Shown here one piece after another: positions 43,731 to 52,743 of a stretch of DNA of 64,000 bases. The notes under the pieces were generated by a model, which had not been told where the DNA came from, made no database searches, and worked only from the letters and a program-made list of their open reading frames with translations. Each line of letters starts with the position of its first letter. Within the stretch, counting starts at the first letter, position 1. This stretch comes from Pseudonocardia halophobica (lineage in GTDB: Bacteria; Actinomycetota; Actinomycetes; Mycobacteriales; Pseudonocardiaceae), in contig NZ_BSFQ01000010.1 of assembly GCF_027922425.1 (NCBI RefSeq), forward strand, positions 140,098 through 204,097, in the 5' to 3' direction. A program made the translations under genes and the position numbers.

Positions 43731-44729
43731 ATGCAGGACCGCGCTCCGCGCCTCACCGGACTCGGGCACGCGTTGCCCGCCCGGGTCGTCACCAACGACG
43801 ACCTCGCCAGGACGCTCGACACGTCCGACGAGTGGATCCGGAGCCGCAGCGGGATCGCCACCCGCCACCACGTCGACCCCGGCACCGCGACCTCCGACCT
43901 GGCCGCCGAGGCCGGCGCCCGCGCGCTCAAGGCCGACCTGCACACCGGCGGCACCGGCGAGGTCGACCTCGTCGTGCTCGCGACCACCACCCCGGACCGG
44001 ACCTGCCCGGCCACCGCGCCGCTCGTCGCGCACCGGCTGGGCCTGGGCACGGTCCCGGCCTTCGACGTCAACGCCGTGTGCTCCGGGTTCCTCTACGGGC
44101 TGTCCACGGCGAGCGCGATGATCACCGCCGGCGCCGCGGACTCCGTGCTGCTGGTCGCCGCCGACACGTTCTCGACCATCGTCGACCCCGCCGACCGCCG
44201 CACCGCCTTCCTCTTCGGCGACGGCGCCGGGGCCGCGGTGCTGCGGGCCGGCGGCGCCCGCACGGGGCACGCCCCCACGGTGCACGACATCGTCCTGGGC
44301 AGCGACGGCGGGCAGGAGGACCTGATCATCACGCCCGGCGGCGGCTCCCGCGAGCCCGGCTCCGACGAGCGCTGGTTCACCATGCAGGGCCAGGCGGTCT
44401 ACCGCCAGGCCGTCGACCGCATGACCGGCTCCACCCGGGAGATCCTCGACCGCACCGGCTGGGCCGTCGACGAGGTCGACCGGTTCGTGGGCCACCAGGC
44501 CAACCGCCGGATCCTCGACGCCGTGGCCCACCGGCTCGGCGTGCCCGCGGACCGGGTCGTCGCCAACCTCGACCGCGTCGGGAACACCGCCGCCGCGTCG
44601 ATCCCGGTCGCCCTGTCCGACGCGCACGACCGCGGGATCCTGCGCCCCGGCGACAAGGTCGTGCTCACCGCGTTCGGCGGCGGGGCGACCTGGGGCGCGG
44701 CCACGCTCACCTGGCCCGACCTGGGCTGA
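43731..44729 (+). CDS. fabH: 3-oxoacyl-ACP synthase III (FabH-like)
   Basis: A 332-residue KAS III condensing enzyme. The catalytic triad is C117 (DVNAVCSGF), H255 (GHQANRRI) and N285 (RVGNTAAAS), and the N-terminal DTSDEWIRSRSGIATRH is typical. It condenses a starter acyl-CoA with malonyl-ACP. With no other fatty-acid genes nearby it may be a specialised paralogue. No clear ribosome-binding site precedes ATG 43731. An inverted repeat ACCCGGT/ACCGGGT (43690-43696, 43716-43722) lies just upstream and could fold in the leader. Confidence 0.88.
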   Translation: MQDRAPRLTGLGHALPARVVTNDDLARTLDTSDEWIRSRSGIATRHHVDPGTATSDLAAEAGARALKADLHTGGTGEVDLVVLATTTPDRTCPATAPLVAHRLGLGTVPAFDVNAVCSGFLYGLSTASAMITAGAADSVLLVAADTFSTIVDPADRRTAFLFGDGAGAAVLRAGGARTGHAPTVHDIVLGSDGGQEDLIITPGGGSREPGSDERWFTMQGQAVYRQAVDRMTGSTREILDRTGWAVDEVDRFVGHQANRRILDAVAHRLGVPADRVVANLDRVGNTAAASIPVALSDAHDRGILRPGDKVVLTAFGGGATWGAATLTWPDLG

Positions 44730-44770
44730 CGCCGCCCGTATCGACCGGTCCCTGGCCGGCGCCTGCCACC

Positions 44771-46630
44771 ATGGCGCCTGTGGACGATCTCGCGGGCTTC
44801 CTGGGGCGGACCGCGCCGTTCGGCTCGCTGCCGGAGCCCGAGCTGCGGCGGGTCGCCGGGGCGGCCGAGGTCGTCGACCATCCGCCGGGCGCGCAGATCC
44901 TCGACGCGTTCGCGCAGGCCGGCGAGGCGGTCCACGTCGTGCTCTCCGGCCAGGTCGAGATGTGGACCGTCGACGACGCCTGCGACCGGCCGGCCGACGA
45001 GACGGTCGGCCGCGGCGGGGTCTTCGGGCAGACGTCCGTCCTGACCGGCGCCGCCGTCGGGCCGCGGGCGGTGGCGCTCGGCCCGGTGCGGTTGGTGCGG
45101 ATCCCGCGCAAGGCCGTGGCCTCGGCGTTCTCCTCCCCCGCCGGCGTCCGGCTGCTCGCCCACGACCTCTTCGAGGCCCGCAGTCGCACCGGCCCGGCGC
45201 CCCGCTTCCGGACCGTCGACGAGCTGGTCGTGTCCGAGCCCGTGCTCGGCACGCCGGGGACCACGGTGGCCGAGGCGGCGCGGCTGATGACCGAGCGGAG
45301 GGCGGGCTACGTCGCCGTGCCGGTCGGCGACGGCCGGTTCGGGCTGGTCACCGACGCCGTGCTGCGCGCGCGGGTCGTGGCCGAGGGGCGGCCCGGGGAC
45401 ACGCCGGTCACCGAGGTCATGACCCCGGTGGCCCGGACCGTGCGGACCGGCACCCCCACCGCCGACGTGCTGCAGGAGCTCACCGAGCACCGGCTCGACC
45501 TGCTGCTGGTCGTCGACGCGGACGGCCGGCTGCGCGGGGCGGTGGACCCGCAGGACTTCCTCGCCTCACCCTCGGCGGCCGGGGTGGTGCTGCGCGAGCA
45601 GGTGGTGCGGGCCGAGGGGCTCGACGACGTGGTGAGCCTCGCCCGCCGCCTCCCGCTCCTGCTCGGCGACCTCGTCCGGCAGCGGCGGGAGGCCTCGGAG
45701 ACCACGGCGGTGTATTCCACCGTGGTCGACGCCGTGATGCGGCGGGTCCTCACCCTGGTCCTCGCCGGGCGCCCGGACCTCGACGAGGCCGAGGTCACCT
45801 GGATGCTGCTGGGCAGCAACGCCCGCCGCGAACCCACCCTCGGCTCGGACATCGACTCCGCGGTGGTGTTCGCCGAGTCCGTCGACGCGCGCCGGGCGGC
45901 CGCCTACCGGGGCGCGTTCGCCGAGGTCGCCGACGTGCTGCGCCGGGCGGGCCTGCGGGTCGACGCGCACGGCGCCACCCCGGCGTCGCCCGCCTTCGCG
46001 CGCACGCGGTCCCAGTGGCGCGCGGCCGCCGAGCAGTGGCTGGTCTCGCCCCTGGACGACCAGGGGATGCTCATGGCGTCCCTGCTGCTCGACGGCCGCC
46101 CCATCCAGGGCGACCCCGCCCGGCCCGTGGTGACCGAGGTGTTCGCCGGCGTGCGCGACCACCCGGCCACGATGAAGCTGCTGGTCCGGGAGTCGCTGTC
46201 GCACCGCGCACACCTGCGCTCGGTGCGCGACGTGCTCGCCGGGCGCGGCGGCACGTTCGACCTCAAGGCGCACGCTCTGCGCCCGGTCGTCGAGATGGCC
46301 CGGTGGGCGGCGCTGAGCGTGCGGTCCCCCGAGCTGTCGACGCGGGCCCGGCTCGCCGCGGCGGCGGGCTCGATGCTGCTGCCCCGCGATCAGGGCAGCA
46401 CGCTGATCGAGGTGTTCGAGGTGCTCCAGCGGGTGCGGCTGCGCCAGCAGCTCGCGCAGTTCGACCGCGGCGAGCCGCTGTCCGACGTCGTGTGGATGCG
46501 CCGCCTCACCCCGCTCGACCGCAGCCTGGTCGCGCAGTCGGTGCGGGAGATCGCCACGGTGCAGAAGCGGCTCTACAACCTGTTGCAGTACACCTCGCCG
46601 CAGGAGTGGGGCCGCCCCGACCACGCGTGA
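44771..46630 (+). CDS. cNMP-binding / CBS / DUF294 nucleotidyltransferase-like protein
   Basis: A 619-residue signalling protein. It has a cyclic-nucleotide-binding-like domain (about 8-120), a CBS pair (about 150-265), and a DUF294 nucleotidyltransferase core with GSNARREPTLGSDID (about 348-362, the G-S...D-x-D pattern). A C-terminal helical DUF294_C domain follows. It resembles the regulatory GlnD/GlnE-like family found beside solute transporters or sensor proteins. Its target is unknown. ATG 44771 is used; GTG 44780 is possible. It may be co-transcribed with fabH (41-base gap). Confidence 0.85.
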   Translation: MAPVDDLAGFLGRTAPFGSLPEPELRRVAGAAEVVDHPPGAQILDAFAQAGEAVHVVLSGQVEMWTVDDACDRPADETVGRGGVFGQTSVLTGAAVGPRAVALGPVRLVRIPRKAVASAFSSPAGVRLLAHDLFEARSRTGPAPRFRTVDELVVSEPVLGTPGTTVAEAARLMTERRAGYVAVPVGDGRFGLVTDAVLRARVVAEGRPGDTPVTEVMTPVARTVRTGTPTADVLQELTEHRLDLLLVVDADGRLRGAVDPQDFLASPSAAGVVLREQVVRAEGLDDVVSLARRLPLLLGDLVRQRREASETTAVYSTVVDAVMRRVLTLVLAGRPDLDEAEVTWMLLGSNARREPTLGSDIDSAVVFAESVDARRAAAYRGAFAEVADVLRRAGLRVDAHGATPASPAFARTRSQWRAAAEQWLVSPLDDQGMLMASLLLDGRPIQGDPARPVVTEVFAGVRDHPATMKLLVRESLSHRAHLRSVRDVLAGRGGTFDLKAHALRPVVEMARWAALSVRSPELSTRARLAAAAGSMLLPRDQGSTLIEVFEVLQRVRLRQQLAQFDRGEPLSDVVWMRRLTPLDRSLVAQSVREIATVQKRLYNLLQYTSPQEWGRPDHA

Positions 46631-46636
46631 TCGCAC

Positions 46637-46679
46637 GAACGGCGCTCCCGCTCACTCTTGGTGAACGAGAGCGCCGTTC
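46637..46679. terminator. Hairpin between convergent genes, dispersed-repeat family member
   Basis: Arms GAACGGCGCTCCCGCTCAC (46637-46655) and GTGAACGAGAGCGCCGTTC (46661-46679) pair at 17 of 19 positions around a five-base loop. The right arm is nearly the same as that of the hairpin at 19647-19681, so this is a repeated element used here as a bidirectional terminator. Confidence 0.75.
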
Positions 46680-46692
46680 GCTCAGCTGTGGA

Positions 46693-47208
46693 TCAGGCCG
46701 TCGACTCGGCCCGCTTCGGCAGCACCCAGTCCGGCCGCGGGAAGTGGCAGGTGTAGCCCCACGGGATGCGCTCCAGGTAGTCCTGGTGCTCGGGCTCGGC
46801 CTCCCAGAAGTCACCCGCCGGCTCGACCTCGGTCACGACCTTCCCCGGCCAGAGCCCGGAGGCGTCGACGTCGGCGATGGTGTCCTCGGCGACGCGCTTC
46901 TGCTCGTCGTCGAGGTAGTAGATCGCCGAGCGGTACGACATGCCGACGTCGTTGCCCTGCCGGTTCTTCGTGGTCGGGTCGTGGATCTGGAAGAAGAACT
47001 CCAGCAGCTCGCGGTAGCTGGTCCGCTCCGGGTCGAACTCGATCTCGATGCCCTCGGCGTGCGTGCCGTGGTTGCGGTAGGTCGCGTTCGGGACGTCCCC
47101 ACCCGTGTAGCCGACGCGCGTGGACACCACGCCCGGCCGCTTGCGGATGAGGTCCTGCATGCCCCAGAAGCAGCCCCCTGCCAGGATCGCCTTCTCGTAG
47201 CGGCTCAT
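46693..47208 (-). CDS. msrA: Peptide methionine sulfoxide reductase A
   Basis: A 171-residue MsrA, which reduces the S-epimer of methionine sulfoxide to repair oxidised proteins. The catalytic motif GGCFWG contains C13. [28 protein letters not shown] and [28 protein letters not shown] are typical. ATG 47208 is preferred to GTG 47211 because AAGGGAG is better spaced. It is the last gene of a minus-strand run from 50420 that also includes a quinone-type reductase, a methyltransferase and an LLM oxidoreductase. Confidence 0.93.
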   Translation of the reverse strand: MSRYEKAILAGGCFWGMQDLIRKRPGVVSTRVGYTGGDVPNATYRNHGTHAEGIEIEFDPERTSYRELLEFFFQIHDPTTKNRQGNDVGMSYRSAIYYLDDEQKRVAEDTIADVDASGLWPGKVVTEVEPAGDFWEAEPEHQDYLERIPWGYTCHFPRPDWVLPKRAESTA

Positions 47209-47256
47209 CACTGCTCCCTTCTCGTGCTGTTCCCGCGCTGTGCAGTCCCACGCTCG

Positions 47257-48387
47257 TCAACGGATCGGCGTCCGTCGATAGTCCCGTACCCCGGCGCCAC
47301 CGGTGATCGCCCGGCGTGCCCCGGCGTCGTCGTGCGCCTGGATCGTGCGGGCCAGCCCGGCCAGGGTCGCGCGGTCCTCGTCGTCGCGCACGGCGATCGA
47401 GAACTCGACGTCCGTGACCACGCCGGCGAAGCGGTCCAGCAGCCGGTCGCCGATCTCGTCGTAGGTGCCGATCACGGCGAAGCGGTCCAGGACGTCGTCG
47501 TCGATCAGGCCGGGCAGTACCTCCCACCGCTTCGCCTTGGACAGCACCGCGGCCTCGCTGGCCAGGTCGCCGAGCCCGAGGTGCTCGAAGGCCGCGCGGT
47601 AGCCGGGCGTGGAGGCGTAGAAGGCGATGCGGGCGCGGGCGTCGCGGACCTTCACCTCCAGCTCCTCGGCGGTGCGGGCCGAGGCGACCAGCGGCTTCAT
47701 GCAGACCCGGAAGTCCGCGAGCGACCGGCCAGAGCGGGCGGCGCCGCGCTGCACCGCCGGCAGCATGACCTCGGCGATGTAGGACGGCGTGCACACCGGG
47801 TGCGGGCGCACGCCGTCGGCGACCTCCCCGGCCACCGAGCACATGTACGGGTTGACCGCGGCCACGTGGACCGGGATCTCCGGGTGCTCGATCGGGCCGG
47901 CGTCGAACAGCGGGACCATGAGCGTGAGGTCGTAGTGCTCGCCGTGGTAGTCCAGCGGCTCGCCGGTCTGCCAGGTGTGCCACACCGCGCGCACGGCCCG
48001 CACGTACTCCCGCATCCAGGGCCCGGGCGGCGACCACGGCATGCCGTAGCGGCGGGTGATGTGCCCGCGGACCTGGGAGCCCAGCCCGAGGGTGAACCGG
48101 CCGCGGGAGAGTTTCTGCAGCGTCCACGCGTGCAGGGCGGTGATCGTGGGGCTGCGCGGGAAGGCGATCGCGACCGCGGTGCCGAGCCGCAGCCGGGTGG
48201 TGGCCTGTGCCGCGAGCGTCAGGACGGCGAACGGGTCGTCCTTGGTCTCCTCGACGACGAGCCCGCCGTACCCGATCTCCTCCAGCAGCGCCGCGTTCTC
48301 CCCGACCGACCAGATGTCGAGCGGGGTGTCGGGCGTGCGCAGGCCGGGATCGACCTTCCCCAGCGGCAGCAGGGTCTCCAGGCGCAT
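47257..48387 (-). CDS. LLM-class F420-type oxidoreductase
   Basis: A 376-residue luciferase-like oxidoreductase. EEIGYGGLVVEETKDDPFAVLTLAAQATTRLRLGTAVAIAFPRSP and SRGRFTLGLGSQVRGHITRRYGMPWSPPGPWMREYVRAV fit the F420-dependent TIGR03617-like subgroup seen in actinomycetes. Its substrate is unknown. ATG 48387 is preceded by GGGGGTG. It lies between msrA (48-base gap) and a methyltransferase gene (45-base gap) on one strand, probably in one transcript. Confidence 0.87.
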   Translation of the reverse strand: MRLETLLPLGKVDPGLRTPDTPLDIWSVGENAALLEEIGYGGLVVEETKDDPFAVLTLAAQATTRLRLGTAVAIAFPRSPTITALHAWTLQKLSRGRFTLGLGSQVRGHITRRYGMPWSPPGPWMREYVRAVRAVWHTWQTGEPLDYHGEHYDLTLMVPLFDAGPIEHPEIPVHVAAVNPYMCSVAGEVADGVRPHPVCTPSYIAEVMLPAVQRGAARSGRSLADFRVCMKPLVASARTAEELEVKVRDARARIAFYASTPGYRAAFEHLGLGDLASEAAVLSKAKRWEVLPGLIDDDVLDRFAVIGTYDEIGDRLLDRFAGVVTDVEFSIAVRDDEDRATLAGLARTIQAHDDAGARRAITGGAGVRDYRRTPIR

Positions 48388-48432
48388 GCGCGCACCCCCG
48401 GGATCTCGTCGTCGGGACCTGCCCGTCGCAGC

Positions 48433-49476
48433 TTAGGCATCTACCGGCCGCGCCACGTAGATCGCGTTCTGCGGGCGCGGGGAGGGCAGGCGCGCCGCCA
48501 TCGCGAAACCCGCCTCGGCCAGGAGAGCCTCCGCGCGCTCGTGGCCCCACATCGCGCCGAGCCCGGCCCCGCCGCCGGAGAGGGAGACGGGCAGGCAGTG
48601 CAGCACGCTGATGCCGAAGGCCGAGGTCGCGCCGGAGTCGCCGGCCAGGTCGGGCAGGTGGCCGGTGTAGGAGATGTCGACCATCACGAACAGCCCGTCC
48701 GGCGCGAGCAGCCGCCGGATCCCGCGCAGCGCGGCCCCGGGATCGGCGAGGTCGTGCACCACGTCCACGGCCAGGACGACGTCGACGGACCCGGCCTGGC
48801 CCGGCAGCGCGGCCGCGTCGGCCACCTCGTAACGGAGGTTCGACCGATCGCCGCGCCCGGCCTCGGCCGCCGCGACCGCCTCGGGGACGACGTCGACGCC
48901 CGTCACCGTGCTGGCCGGGAACGCGTCGGCCACCAGCCGGGCGACCTGCCCGGAGCCGCACCCGACGTCGAGCACGCGGGCCCCGGCGCGCAGCCGGTCG
49001 GCGAGCCCCGGGACCGGGCCGAGGAAGCCCGCGACGAACCGTTCCTCGTACAGCCAGCGGCGGGAACCGCCGAGCGCCTCACCGGCCCGCTCGGCGTAGA
49101 CCTGCGGCGGGATGCCCGTGCCGTCGCCGAACCGCGCCGCGACCTCGGGCGCCATCCCGGTCAGCCGCACGAGCATGTCGGCGACCGGAGCGAGGTTCGC
49201 GGCCGTCGGCCCGCTGAGTACGCCCGCGGCGTCCTCGGCGAAGCGGTAGGTCCCGCCGGTCGCGTCGACCTCGACGAAGCCGGCGCCGACGAGAGCGCCC
49301 AGCCACTCGCGGACGTACCGCGCGTCGGCCCCGGCCCGCGCGGCGATCTCCGCCGCCGACGCCGGACCCACGGCCACCGCCTCGAGCAGGCCCAGCCGAT
49401 GTCCGAGCGCGAGCATCGTGACCACGACGTGGCCGGCCAGCATGTCCGCCAGCCGCTCGGACGGTGTCCCCTCCAT
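48433..49476 (-). CDS. SAM-dependent methyltransferase, paralogue of 35604-36683
   Basis: A 347-residue methyltransferase with the same layout as the gene at 35604: a winged-helix part (LGLLEAVAVGPASAAEIAARAGADARYVREWLGALV), SAM motif VLDVGCGSGQVARLVADAFPAST, and the shared ending LHCLPVSLSGGGAGLGAMWG. The substrate is unknown. It is 20 bases downstream of the MDR reductase gene and followed by the LLM gene, so the three may act on one small molecule. Confidence 0.86.
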   Translation of the reverse strand: MEGTPSERLADMLAGHVVVTMLALGHRLGLLEAVAVGPASAAEIAARAGADARYVREWLGALVGAGFVEVDATGGTYRFAEDAAGVLSGPTAANLAPVADMLVRLTGMAPEVAARFGDGTGIPPQVYAERAGEALGGSRRWLYEERFVAGFLGPVPGLADRLRAGARVLDVGCGSGQVARLVADAFPASTVTGVDVVPEAVAAAEAGRGDRSNLRYEVADAAALPGQAGSVDVVLAVDVVHDLADPGAALRGIRRLLAPDGLFVMVDISYTGHLPDLAGDSGATSAFGISVLHCLPVSLSGGGAGLGAMWGHERAEALLAEAGFAMAARLPSPRPQNAIYVARPVDA

Positions 49477-49496
49477 GCGCGCCTCCCGCCCGGACG

Positions 49497-50420
49497 CTAG
49501 GCGGGCGGGACCGCGGTCGGCATCACGAGGACCACCTTGCCCTGCGCGTGCCCCGCCTCCACCTCGGCGAGCGCGGCCCCCGCCTCGTCGAGCGGCAGCA
49601 CCCGCGTGACGTGCGGGTCGAGCGCGCCCTCCTCGACCAGCCGGACCAGCGCGGTGAGCACCGCGGTGCTGCGGTCGCGCTCCACGTCCCGCCCGCCCAG
49701 CTCCTTGACCAGCGGCTTGTCGGCGACCGACAGGAGCATGGTCCGGTCCGTGAGCAGCGTGGCGACGGTGCGCAGGGCCTCGCCGCCGACCAGGTCGAAC
49801 ACGGCGTCGATCCCCTGCGGCGCCGCCTCCCGGATCCGGTCGAGCACGCCCTCGCCGTAGGCCACCGGTGTGGCGCCGAGCCCGGCGACCAGGTCGCGCT
49901 TGGCCGGGCTCGCGGTGCCGACCACGCGGATCCCGCGGGCCCGGGCGAGCTGGACGACGGGCACGCCGACACCGCCGCCCGCGCCGTTGACCAGCAGCGT
50001 CGAGCCCGGCGTGAGCTTCAGGTCCTCGAGCGCGTCGTACGCGGTGCCGGCCGCCACCGGCAGCGCCGCCGCGACCTCCGGCGGGACGCCCTCCGGCCGG
50101 TGCGCCGCGAAGGAGGCCGTGACCAGCGCCTCCTCGGCCCAGCCCCCGACCATCCCGGGGCAGCCGCCGAAGACCTCGTCGCCCTCCGCGAACGCGTCGA
50201 CGCCCGGGCCGAGGGCCACGACGGTCCCGGCCACCTCGCGGCCGAGCACCGCCGAACCGACCGTCCCGTAGGAGCCCTCCCGCAGCCGCCAGTCGCCGGG
50301 GTTCACCCCGGCCGCGCGCACCCGCACGCGCAGCTCACCGGGGCCCGGTTCGGGGACCGGCACCTCGAGGAACGCCTCGTTCTCCGGTCCGCCCACCGCC
50401 GTGAAGCCGTACGCCCGCAT
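49497..50420 (-). CDS. NADPH:quinone-type oxidoreductase (MDR)
   Basis: A 307-residue zinc-independent medium-chain reductase. AGVNPGDWRLREGSYG, LGREVAGTVVALGPGVDAFAEGDEVFG and NGAGGGVGVPVVQLARARG (NADPH motif) are typical of quinone reductases. There are no zinc-binding cysteines. It begins a run of four minus-strand genes ending in msrA. The ATG at 50420 gives the family start MRAYGFTAVGGPE. Confidence 0.88.
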   Translation of the reverse strand: MRAYGFTAVGGPENEAFLEVPVPEPGPGELRVRVRAAGVNPGDWRLREGSYGTVGSAVLGREVAGTVVALGPGVDAFAEGDEVFGGCPGMVGGWAEEALVTASFAAHRPEGVPPEVAAALPVAAGTAYDALEDLKLTPGSTLLVNGAGGGVGVPVVQLARARGIRVVGTASPAKRDLVAGLGATPVAYGEGVLDRIREAAPQGIDAVFDLVGGEALRTVATLLTDRTMLLSVADKPLVKELGGRDVERDRSTAVLTALVRLVEEGALDPHVTRVLPLDEAGAALAEVEAGHAQGKVVLVMPTAVPPA

Positions 50421-50571
50421 CCGGTGCTCCTTCCGCCGCGACCGATGATCGCACCCCGGGAAAGTGAGCCAGGCCTCCCCGTGACCCGGGTGTCACGGCG
50501 TCGATCACGTGCAAACCCCTGAGCAGCAACCCGAATCGCACGCCCTCACCGACGCACGAGGAAGGTCATCC

Positions 50572-51567
50572 ATGGCGAACGCCGCCGTCATCAGCCAGCT
50601 CCGCACCCTCGAGCAGCTCACCCGCACCGAGGTCCAGATCGCCCGCACGCGGGTGGCGCAGGCGCGCACCGACGCCGTGCGCCGCGAGCTGCGGGAGAAC
50701 GGCGACAACGCCGAGCGCCGCGCCGAGCGCATCGCCGCAGCCCTGCGCGACCTGGGCGAGGTGCCCGACGTCGTCGCCCCGGCCGTCGGCTTCGCGGCCC
50801 ACCTGGTCAAGAGCACGGTCGAGCAGGCCCAGCCGCTCGACGAGGCCCTGCTGGGCGACCTCGCGCTCGAGCACCAGCTGCTCGACCGGGCCCGCTACCT
50901 GGTCGCGCTGACCGCGCAGGAGGGCCCGGCGGCCCTGCACGGCCTGGCCGAGCAGCTGGTCACCGCGCACACCGCGACCGTGGACTGGCTCACGACCGTG
51001 CTGGCCGAGGAGGCCCTCGGCGGCCCCGCGGCCCTGCGTCCGACGCCGTTGCAGGCCGTGGCCGGGGGCGTCACCCGCGCCGTCCAGCTGCCCACCCGGA
51101 TCACTCTCCGCGGCGTCAACCGCGCCGCGCACCGGGTCGCCCGGGCCGGCGACGAGGTCCGCGCCCGGCTCGGCCGGGTCGGCGACAAGGTCGGCCTGAT
51201 CGGCAGCACGGTCGGCAACACGGTCGGCCGGGTCGCCACCGACACCCGCGAGGTCGTCGGGACCGCGGTCGACGCCGGGCTGGAGCGGGCCGAGGACGTC
51301 GCCCGGGCCGACGGTGCGCGCGCCGGGTCCGCCGTGCGCACCGTCCGCCGGGACGCCGGTGCGCTGCGCGCCGACGAGCTGCCGATCCCGGACTACGACG
51401 CCAAGGGGGTGCCGGACGCGGTCGCCGCGATCCGGGAGCTCCGTACCGCGGACGGCGTCCAGGCCGTGATCCGGTACGAGGAGCGGCACAAGAACCGTTC
51501 GAGCGTGGTCTCCGCCGCGCAGACGCACTTCGCGTCGCTGGCCAAGGAGACCGTGGGCGTCGAGTAG
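50572..51567 (+). CDS. Ferritin-like-domain protein
   Basis: A 331-residue mostly helical protein. The N-terminal half (about 5-165) has repeated long helices, for example QLTRTEVQIARTRVAQARTD and LGDLALEHQLLDRARYLVAL, as in ferritin-like proteins. A middle amphipathic stretch contains heptad-like RVGDKVGLIGSTVGNTVGRV. The C-terminus (IPDYDAKGVPDAVAAIRELRTADGVQAVIRYEERHKNRSSVV) resembles a small helical-hairpin domain seen in actinobacterial envelope proteins. Its function is not known. ATG 50572 has GAGGAAGG upstream. Confidence 0.7.
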   Translation: MANAAVISQLRTLEQLTRTEVQIARTRVAQARTDAVRRELRENGDNAERRAERIAAALRDLGEVPDVVAPAVGFAAHLVKSTVEQAQPLDEALLGDLALEHQLLDRARYLVALTAQEGPAALHGLAEQLVTAHTATVDWLTTVLAEEALGGPAALRPTPLQAVAGGVTRAVQLPTRITLRGVNRAAHRVARAGDEVRARLGRVGDKVGLIGSTVGNTVGRVATDTREVVGTAVDAGLERAEDVARADGARAGSAVRTVRRDAGALRADELPIPDYDAKGVPDAVAAIRELRTADGVQAVIRYEERHKNRSSVVSAAQTHFASLAKETVGVE

Positions 51568-51657
51568 GCCCCCTCGTGGCCTCTGACCTCGGGGAGTCGC
51601 GCACGTCTCGTCCCCCACGGGACGGCGCGGCTCCCCTCGCGTGTTCTCACAGGTGAG

Positions 51658-52743
51658 ATGAGCACACCCCGCCGCACCCGGCTCTGGGTGCCGAAGCACG
51701 TCGTCGTCACCCGGTCCGCCGCCGAGCTCCCGCACACCGCCGGGATCCTCGCCCGCTGCGAGGCCGCCGGCGTCGACGACGTCGAGTTCCTCCGCTCCGA
51801 CCGCCTCACCGGCCTGCGGGGCGCGGACGAGCGCGCCACCTACGCGCGGGCCAAGTCCACGCTCGCCGTGGTCGTCAGCCCGCCGTCGGCCCGGAAGCTC
51901 CAGCCGATCCCGCCCAGCGCCGACTGGCGCGTCGACCTGGCCCGCGGCTGCCCGGCGCACTGCCAGTACTGCTACCTGGCCGGCTCGCTCGGCGGCCCGC
52001 CGGTCACGCGCGTCTACGCCGACCTCGACACGATCCTCGCCGGCACGGACGCCTACGTCGGCACCGGCGCGGTCACCTCGGGCACCGAGGCACGCGGCCA
52101 CGAGGGCACGACCTTCGAGGCCTCCTGCTACACCGACCCACTGGGCATCGAGCACGTCACGGGCAGCCTCGCCGCGGCGGTCACCCACGTCGGGACGCAC
52201 GACTTCGGCGGGCCGGTGCAGCTGCGGGCGACCACCAAGTTCGGTGCGGTGGAGCCGCTGCTCGACCTGCCCCACCACGGGCGCACCCGGATCCGCGCGT
52301 CGGTCAACGCCGACGTCGTCGCGGACCGGTTCGAGGGCGGGACCGACCCGGTGGCCGTGCGGCTCGCCGGGCTCGGCGCGCTGGCCCGGGCCGGCTACCC
52401 GGTCGGCCTGACGATCGCGCCGATCATGCCGGTGGACGGCTGGCGCGAGCGGTACACCGCGCTGCTCGCCGACGCCGCCGCGGAGCTCGACGGCGTGCCG
52501 GGGCTCGACCTCACCGTCGAGTGCATCACCCACCGGTTCACGCCGGGCTCCAAGGAGGTGCTCGAGGGCTGGTACCCGCGCACCAAGCTGGAGATGGACC
52601 CCGAGCGGCGCTCCCGCAAGCACGGCCGGTTCGGCGCGGTGAAGTACGTGTACCCGGCCGCGGAGATGGCCGAGATGCGCACGTGGTTCACGGCCGCGCT
52701 GACGGACCTGCTGCCGGCCGGGCGGCTGCTCTACTGGACCTGA
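51658..52743 (+). CDS. splB: Spore photoproduct lyase family radical SAM enzyme
   Basis: A 361-residue radical-SAM protein. The cluster motif CPAHCQYCY gives C98, C102 and C105. FEASCYTDPLGIEH aligns with the region of Bacillus SplB that holds the catalytic cysteine, placing it at C157. SVNADVV, ECITHRFTPGSKEVLE and WYPRTKLEMD also match SplB. It would reverse the thymine dimer called spore photoproduct, although this host does not make endospores. An inverted repeat TCTCAC-AG-GTGAGA (51645-51658) overlaps the start. Its 3' end overlaps the convergent methyltransferase gene by 13 bases. Confidence 0.88.
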   Translation: MSTPRRTRLWVPKHVVVTRSAAELPHTAGILARCEAAGVDDVEFLRSDRLTGLRGADERATYARAKSTLAVVVSPPSARKLQPIPPSADWRVDLARGCPAHCQYCYLAGSLGGPPVTRVYADLDTILAGTDAYVGTGAVTSGTEARGHEGTTFEASCYTDPLGIEHVTGSLAAAVTHVGTHDFGGPVQLRATTKFGAVEPLLDLPHHGRTRIRASVNADVVADRFEGGTDPVAVRLAGLGALARAGYPVGLTIAPIMPVDGWRERYTALLADAAAELDGVPGLDLTVECITHRFTPGSKEVLEGWYPRTKLEMDPERRSRKHGRFGAVKYVYPAAEMAEMRTWFTAALTDLLPAGRLLYWT

